From: Phoronis australis
Taxonomy: Eukaryota; Phoronida; Phoronidae
Assembly (NCBI GenBank): GCA_002633005.1
Contig: NMRA01000552.1
Coordinates: 166,283 to 230,282, forward strand
Reading direction: 5' to 3'
DNA length: 64,000 bases
This document shows, in pieces, positions 54,101 through 63,100 of the stretch (position 1 is its first letter; the number at the start of each line of letters is the position of its first letter). Position numbers and translations under genes: made by a program. The notes beneath the pieces are model-generated. The model saw nothing but the letters and a program-made list of their open reading frames with translations. It did no database searches and was not told where the DNA came from.

Positions 54101-57100
54101 GTGGACTTAGTAGTGAGTATTAGTGGCTTACAGGGGTCCCACATTTTAAGAATCAGCTTGACGCCTGTTATTCAGTGGATAAAAGAGGTTCTTAAAATGC
54201 TGGACTCCTTTAAGTGACTATTGCCTATAACAGGGATCCATACAGGGAAACAGGGATGCATTCAAAGTTGTCGTTATTCATAATTTATTTGTTTAATATT
54301 AATTACCTCTACCTGCTGCTGTCCTGTACATGCTGTATAACAATTCTAACAAGATCCTCCTGGAAACCAGTGTTCATTGAGTAGGACAACCAGAATAGAT
54401 AAATTCTAATGAATTGAATAAGTAATATAATGTACAAAAAACTTGATACGCACGCTTCACTTGAGGGAACTTGATAGTTCCGTGGTCAGATGTATGGCTG
54501 AAACAGATGTGGAAGCAATAACTTAATTATTTGCTGAGATTCTACAATTCGGTGGACATCACGTCATATAAACATAGTGACATGTGACTCAGAACAAAAG
54601 GGTTGTTCAAGGACTGAAACCATCCATTTGGAAAATGTTGAAACTATCTTAAAGGAATGAGTTCATATTAGCTAAATTGCATCTTGAAAATTCAAAAATA
54701 TTAGAGGCATTCACAGCTTGTCTGCTCACTATCATCTGAAGACTTTATTAACAAATATCCATTTTGAAACAGCTTCAGAGTAAATAAAACACATTTCTCA
54801 TGTGCAAATAATGAGTATTCAACAAACAATAAAGGTAAGTGCTGCCAACACCTACCCATTAGATGAAGACTTCTTGTTATGACATCCTAAACACAGGTCA
54901 TAGTCTTCGCACATAGTGCAGTGGAAGCGCGTGCCTGCGATGAAGGCTCGACATTCGTCACACTTATACCTGCACAAAAATAACAGAATTCAAAACAAAC
55001 GACCTTTTAGATTCAGTGTTTAAGTATACAGTACATGAAAAAAACATAATTTTGACAGAGTTAGTTTAAGAAAATAACTGATGAAGAGATCATTTATAAC
55101 CAACTCAGGTGCAATATATATGTGAAGGGATAAAATTATTCACAAAGATCTTTCTGATGTATTAATAAAAACTTTGTACTGGGGGTAATCGTAACTAGCG
55201 CATTCTGTGGACAGGGTGCAGTCAGGATGAACAGATAGGTTATATAGTTGGGAGTTAAACCCATGAGAGGCATATTTTTCATATTTTCACAGATTATGGA
55301 AGTCAAAGATGTTGCTCGGTGTAAAAGATCAACAGAATTATCCTAGATTGCTTGTTTTATGAAAGATGCACCAAAATACATTGAACAAAGTATTTCATGA
55401 CCATATATGCTTGAATCCCTTGTAACTGCATCGAGCATTGAATTAACAAACCAAACTAGAACATAAAATGAAGCACCGTCAATTTCAGCTTATCAAGTTT
55501 AATGTTCAGCAATGACTCGTGGTTTCTCTCCAAGCTCAAAGTAAAACCTAAGGCCAATTATAACGCACAAAGTGGTCTTTCATATAAAAGTTTAAAATTT
55601 TTATGAGATGTATCATTGAAGGCAGGTGCACATGGATATCAAGATCAACACACAAAACACGGTCAATATAACAACACTCAGGTAACCAATTTCGTGCAAC
55701 TAACATCAGATGCACAAATTCATGGTCCTCTGTATGTTCACCACCAGGGGTCACTCCACCCATATAGCACGACGAGCACAGGTCCTTGTCTTCACACTGC
55801 AGACAGCGGTAGCGAGGACCAGGCAAGGTGGCATCACAACCGTCACAGTTGATCTCCACATCAAGAAGATCAGAGAAACGAGCCACAAACATCTGCTTGG
55901 CCTGGAAATGACAAAGTAATATTTCGTTAAATGAATCATTCACTTTGAATCCATTTGAAACTAATATTCAGCGGTAAATGCGACTTTGTTTTTATGCTCT
56001 GCATTGCAAGTCACACAAAGTGCTTAATTACAAGTTATATCAACACAATTTCTAAAATCTACAGGTTTATTTTAGGAATACATCAAGTGCAATGCACCTC
56101 TAACAGCTCCACACAGCCTTTGTCCAATCCATAACAAACAGAACCACACTGGAATCTGTTCATTGTGTGATATACTTTTCCTTCCAACAAAATAACACAG
56201 AATTCCCCTATCATTAGAGTTTTAAACACCAATTCCACACTACTGTAATGTAAGTGCCTGGGTACATATGGTGCACTCGCTGTTTCACCAAAATTCAAAC
56301 AGAATAGTTTACATAAAAGGATAATAACCAAAACCGGTAATGAGTGTGCAAGAGACATTACACTCTCAAAACCAACACTTACTCTCTTCTCATCCACATT
56401 GCTAGTGTTGATCTTGTTGAACCAAGTGGAAAAGCCATGACGACACTCCTCAAACCACTTCAGACACTGTTCATACTCTGCCAACTCCAGCGCCTCGTCA
56501 TTTTCCTTCTCTACTGATTCATCACGCATCGTCACCGTATCTGTCATGTGACAACACCATACCAGAATAAAGTATTAGTTGAGAACTTGCATCATGCACT
56601 AATTAGTTACTACATCAACAGGCAATCAACAAATTAGACACCTGTCACTGCCAATCTTAAAAAACAAATCTCGTTATCAACCAACACTATTTCTAATTTC
56701 TTACATTTCCAAAACAGTTAAAACCTTTTCACTACAATTGTAGTAAATGTTTAATGTTGCATAGACACATCTAACGACCAAGAAAATGAACAGCGATGTT
56801 TCTAAACAATTCTCACACAAGCATAGTGTCAACTATATTCAACTATATTAGTGTATTTGGGATTGTTTACACAAAGTCCTATGATAGCACCTCTCAACTC
56901 AGAAACAAATTCATGCACCCTGCAAATTTTATTGCTTGCTCTAAATGCTTCAAACCAAAGACAGATGTTACCAAAACTATTAAATGGAACATTGGGGACA
57001 CTCTATTAGAGGTTCAATTTGAGCTGAGTAGAAAATGAAAATTTTGGCCTCACCAATTTTGTATAGTAAGCCTCACAGCATTTATTCCGAAAATGGCACT

Positions 57101-60100
57101 TTGTAAGAATGGACCAAGTATAAACATCATAAACCGGAAATATGACTTTGCATGTGTTTAGTAGTGATGGCAATGTGGCAAAAATGGTAATGATTCAGTT
57201 GAAGTTGTGTCAAAAAATAATCCATGTACATAGTTACGAAAACAAACATTATGTCTCCCATAAAACAATACATTAATCAAATACTGGTAGGCTCCAAAAC
57301 ACTGCCCAGGGGCCTACAAATAAAAGATATCCAAACACAGGCCAATGGGTTGCATGCATTCAGGAGTTCCTATCAGACATTAACAGAGACGAAATATGCA
57401 CTCATTGACAAGCACACTTAATATTTGAAGGCAAGCCTTTATAAGAAAGTCAAACAAAATCCATATAGCTTACTTTGAGCAATCCAGAAGAGCAAGGATG
57501 GGAGGTCAATGTCCAATAGAAAGGTCAGATCATACAGCTGCCAATCCATATCAAGGAGGTGGAGCAAAGCAATTAGGATGTAGTCGAAGGTTGAAGCCAC
57601 GCCTACCGAACTGTAGAATAAAACAATCTATGTTATAATTGCTATTCACAGAAATAGTATTCAACTACATGTTTTAGTGTCTCAGAAAAAGGACCAGAAT
57701 TGTCAACTGACTATTGTTTGTGTGAGACCAAGATGAACAAGACAAAGATGACGAAAAAAACAAAAAATAAAAGAAGAAAGTAATGGCACAAATTCACATG
57801 AAGCAGAGATTGTGCCACCTAGATGTGAAATCAAACATCTATCTTATCATACTGAATTACTCTATACTCTATAACAAAAGCATCATTATTCAGTACTAAT
57901 TTGTTATCAAATCATTCAAAATTTATTTATCCCATGCTGAAATGTCAAAACCAAGGTACTGCTCATAACAAAAGTTACCCGTACACAACTATCCCAGAAT
58001 CACTGTCTTGTGATAATGTCCCAACACTGTCCATAATCTGTCAAAGACAACAGCATGCTGTGGATTTTGGTACTTTAACACACTACCCGCACACAACTTA
58101 CCCTGGATCACTGGGTCGTGAGAATGTCTTGACACTTTCCCTAAGACAGCGTATCAGACCATAGTATGCCTGTCGAACCTTAGACTCGAGTGACAGTCCA
58201 CAGCCATCCAACATGTCTGCATAGTGCTTAGCAAACAAATGTTGGTTTGCCAACAACTCTTGGAGAAACACCACACTGGGGACCTGGACAGTTGACAAAA
58301 CAAGTACAGATTGTTTGACACATTTTGTGCAAGAACATACCATGAGGCCAACATCATTAAACAAAACATTTTTAGCAAGTACCAGGGCTTGGAATGACCA
58401 ATGACAAAAAACGCGGAAAGCCTTGAAGTACTTTAAATGTATCTCAGATACTTACTAAACAGTGATACTTTAGTTTGTAAACATACTTAAAGTGACAACT
58501 GCAAATTATTCACTGTAAGCGAGTACAGTGAATGTAATGTTGCAAGACTATGCAACAGTATCCAGATGAATGCATCTCAACTATTACGCTGTTAAACAAT
58601 GCAGTTCTACACTCAGCCACCACCCGCCGAACGATTACGTGACAATTTAACTGTATGTATTTTAGAACTTCAAGATTTTACCTTAATTTTACTTTATTAA
58701 TTAATGTAATACAGATGCAAATGTATTAAATAACAAACTTGGAACAATTTACGACAACAAACGGCAAGCCTTCAAGTAGTACTTCAATGTATTTCTCTAC
58801 TATCAGCTGTAGCACTCCACCATAAACAATGATACTATCACAGTTACAATATACAACTAGGCATCAGCCACATTGTTGTTTCCCCCAAATCTCATAGTTT
58901 TTATCAATAACGTGACATGTAAAATGATACCATGATAAATTATCTACTCTTGCATGCCAGGACAATTACCTGAAATATGTGACTTGTCTTGCAGATGTTG
59001 ATGAATTCTGCAGCGAACACGTATACGTCAGCAACAGCTCCAGCCAGTTTTGACCTTTCTTGCAGACATAGACTAACTTTGTCCTTGGACCACAGAGGGT
59101 TCCTCACAAACTCCATAACAAGTTTGAAGGCTGGGTACTTCTCTGACAACATGCTGTCAAACTTAAGAATGGAAAACAGTAACTGTAACAACTACTAAAT
59201 TCAAGTAGACAACACCAATGCACCTTTTCCACAAACATTTTATTCCTGGCATGAGACGTTATTTCTGGGACCACGCTCTACAAGTTCACGTGCCACGACA
59301 TGCCACTTTATTCCTAGCATGAGAAGTAATTTCTGGGACCACGCTCTACAAGTTCACGTGCCACGACATGCCACTTTATTCCTAGCATGAGAAGTAATTT
59401 TTGGGACCACGCTCTACAAGTTCACGTGTCATGACGTGTCATTTTATTCCTAGCATAAGACATTATTTCTGGGACCACACTCTAAAAGTTCACGTGTCAT
59501 GACGTGTCATTTTATTTCTAGCATAAGACATTATTTCTGGGACCACACTCTACAAGCTCACGTGTCATGACTTGTCATTTTATTCGACAAGCATGGTCTC
59601 AAGGAGCAACGAACTGTCAATTTTTTGCAGGACCAAAAATCACTTCTCATCTGAGGAAGAAGCCAATTTTTAACGGTAAGTAGCCCAAATCAAACATGAT
59701 ATTCTTTGACAGAGGGAAGGTTTATTGCCACTTTTAAGATACAAGGGTCATTGTGGCGTAATATGAGCATAACGCAGATAAAAAACAGTAACTCAAAGAG
59801 TCTACAGTTGCAAAGTTCTTTAGCAACAAGGCAAAAAATTGATTTATAACTTAATATCGCCTCTTCAATGCTGTCACAATGCCAATGGTGGTATAAAGAA
59901 TATCAAACACATTAAGTACACAGTTACTTCTTGTTGTTTTGTACGTGACACCTGATCCACACATAGTCAATTACATTCAATGCAGATAAACTGACACTAA
60001 CACTTGTCTCACCTTGTAACCTTTGTCCAACTCTGCAGACACCCGCTTGTGTAATCTACTTTTACTGAGTTTCACAGCCCTGCTCACACGTTCTGGCTTC

Positions 60101-63100
60101 AGCTCAACTTTATTTAATCCAGCAAACTGGAGCAAGAACATCGCTTTATCTTTGCATGCCGTCACTACAAGAAATAAAACTGGATACCCTCAGGTAGTCA
60201 CTCAAACATATGGTGACAGGTCTGTCTAAATTGGTCTGAAATACCATGTGGTAATTTAGCAGAACATTTCAACTGATCAGTAATTTCTCTGTTAGTGTGC
60301 ACAAAACTGGTAGCCAAACTGACATTTTCCCTGTTATTTTCAAAGGCTGAGTTACGAAAATTTTACCAGGCTCTGTTTTATGAGTGGTGTAGTACTAGAC
60401 ATACTTACTACTTACTAATTTTACCAGGCTCTGTTTTATGATAGTGGTGTAGTACTAGACATACTACTTACTAATAAAGCAATAGTGTCATTGTGTTTAT
60501 CTGGGAAATTTGACAAAATAAAGTGCCACTTGTCTGCCATATTGTGAGTGAAATACCTCATCAANATGATATTCTTTGACAGAGGAAAGGTTTATTGCCA
60601 CTTTTAAGATACAAGGGTCATTGTGGCGTAATGTGAGCAAAACGCAGATAAAAAACAGTAACTCAAAGAGTCTACAGTTGCAAAGTTCTTTAGCAACAAG
60701 GCAAAAAAATGATTTATAAATTAATATCGCCTCTTCAATGCTGTCACAATGCCAATGGTGGTATAAAGAATATCAAACACATTAATTACACAGTTACTTC
60801 TTGTTGTTTTGTAGGTGACACCTGATCCACACATAGTCAATTACATTCAATGTAGATAAACTGACACAAACACTTGTCTCACCTTGTAACCTTTGTCCAA
60901 CTCTGCAGACACCCGCTTGTGTAATCTACTTTTACTGAGTTTCACAGCCCTGCTCACACGTTCTGGCTTCAGCTCAACTTTATTTAATCCGGCGAACTGG
61001 AGCAAGAACATCGCTTTATCTTTGCATGCCGTCACTACAAGAAATAAAACTGGATACCCTCAGGTAGTCACTCAAACATATGGTGACAGGTCTGTCTAAA
61101 TTGGTCTGAAATACCATGTGGTAATTTAGCAGAACATTTCAACTGATCAGTAATTTCTCTGTTAGTGTGCACAAAACTGGTAGCCAAACTGACATTTTCC
61201 CTGTTATTTTCAAAGGCTGAGTTACGAAAATTTTACCAGGCTCTGTTTTATGAGTGGTGTAGTACTAGACATACTTACTACTTACTAATTTTACCAGGCT
61301 CTGTTTTATGATAGTGGTGTAGTACTAGACATACTACTTACTAATAAAGCAATAGTGTCATTGTGTTTATCTGGGAAATTTGACAAAATAAAGTGCCACT
61401 TGTCTGCCATATTGTGAGTGAAATACCTCATCAATCATGCACAGCTTATTATTATTAAGTTCTTCCATATAAAGATGTTGTGAGGCAATCAGAGATATCT
61501 TTAAGAGAACGAACGTGGAGAGTCAGACTAGAGAAGCTTTAAGGGCAACTTCAACACTGTTGAATACGGAAACTCAGTGTGCATTGAGTACTTAACTCTA
61601 ACAGCCAAACAAACCTTTCAGAATACTCAGATCCATGAGCTAGGTACTGCTACAATATAAGGTTACATGAACACATGTTTAAAAAAAAACATTAAAAACA
61701 CCAGTGCTAACTACCGAAAATCCCAGACATGATTTTTGGTCATTTTTATCAAAATTTTAGTTCAGAATACGGTAAATGACCGTATAAGAACTTTTTCACT
61801 ATCAAAAAACAACATTTTGCAAAAAAATGCATGATCACATGACCACGAGAAAGGTAGTGTTGTGAATGACATGATCTGATTTCAATTGTCTCGATTCCTA
61901 GTTTCAGAAAACATACACTTTATCATTTAACTGCTGCTAGTTACTTAACAGGCAGTTCAAATGGAAGACAACATTTTAAATAGGAGTACACATATCCTGA
62001 ATCATATCATCAAACCACTGGATGACTGTTTTACCAAATCCTGAACAAGAACAATTTCCAATATTCTCTCATTTTTAATCGTATTCCCCTTGGATTGCGA
62101 TTGATGCAACAGCATATTACCTAGACTGTCCATCGCCGACGTTGTGACTCAAATGTAAAATGGTTCTGATTCAGGATCCCAGTTAGAGATGTCAGATGAG
62201 GTAAGATGTATTTTAACTAATATCAGCCTCTTCATTCACCATCAGTATGTTAGTATTATTCTACTATAAGTTTTCTCAAAACTTAACTGACACTGAGAAA
62301 TGCAATTCTCAAAAACTAGGCAGGGAGTCAAAAAGTTTAATTTCACATACAAATTAGTCTTTCAAGCTTTTTGCAGACTTATTTTTATGTAATAATTGGA
62401 CTTCATTCTGTATTTTTTAAAATACAACTTGTTTACCTGGTCTTTAATGTTGTCTCTGCATCTGAAATTCAAAACTAACCTGGATCCAACTTAAGTGGAT
62501 CTTGAACATCACCCTTCTCCTCAGCCACAATAATCTTCTGTTTGGCTTCGATCTTAAAAAAAAAACAATCATATGAGATAGTCACAATCACTCTGTCACA
62601 TTTGAAATTCATAATTATAAAACAAAAGAAGGAAACTGAAGTGCAGAACATGCTGCTCCTACATACCAGATATAATCTCAATGTCTCTCTAGGTCAGGCC
62701 TACATACCAGATATAATCTCAATGTCTCTCTAGATCAGGGCCCGGTCTCCAATCTTTTTACTCGAAATGGAACTCGAAATTAGGTTTGGCATTTTCTACT
62801 CTACTTTTGGACGAAATCAAGATAAGTGTCTATTATTCTATGCTCGAGTACTCATTAACTTACGTAGATAATTTATTGCCTTTAGTTCACAGTTTGTAAA
62901 GTTAACCCAATATTAAAGCAATAAGTTCGAGTTTGAACTCGAAATTTCGAGTTTTTACTCGAGTTTGTAGCACGAATATAAGGGTCTCCAAGGGCAAACT
63001 TGAACTAGAAACTCCTATGCATAAACTATAACGTATTCGAGCACAGTCTGAAAACCAATTATCTTAAGTTCGCACAAAAGGAGCAGAGAAATTGCCAAAA

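Larger units (their letters stand above)
59697..61434. repeat. 870-bp direct duplication containing an exon, with N at the junction
   Basis: Segments 59697-60564 and 60566-61434 are direct copies offset by 870 bp, separated by the window's only N (60565). About a dozen differences occur in the first ~470 bp (for example GAGGGAAGG/GAGGAAAGG, TAATATGAG/TAATGTGAG), while the last ~400 bp look identical. Each copy also contains a 58-bp internal doublet (60358-60473 and 61228-61343). Confidence 0.95.
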
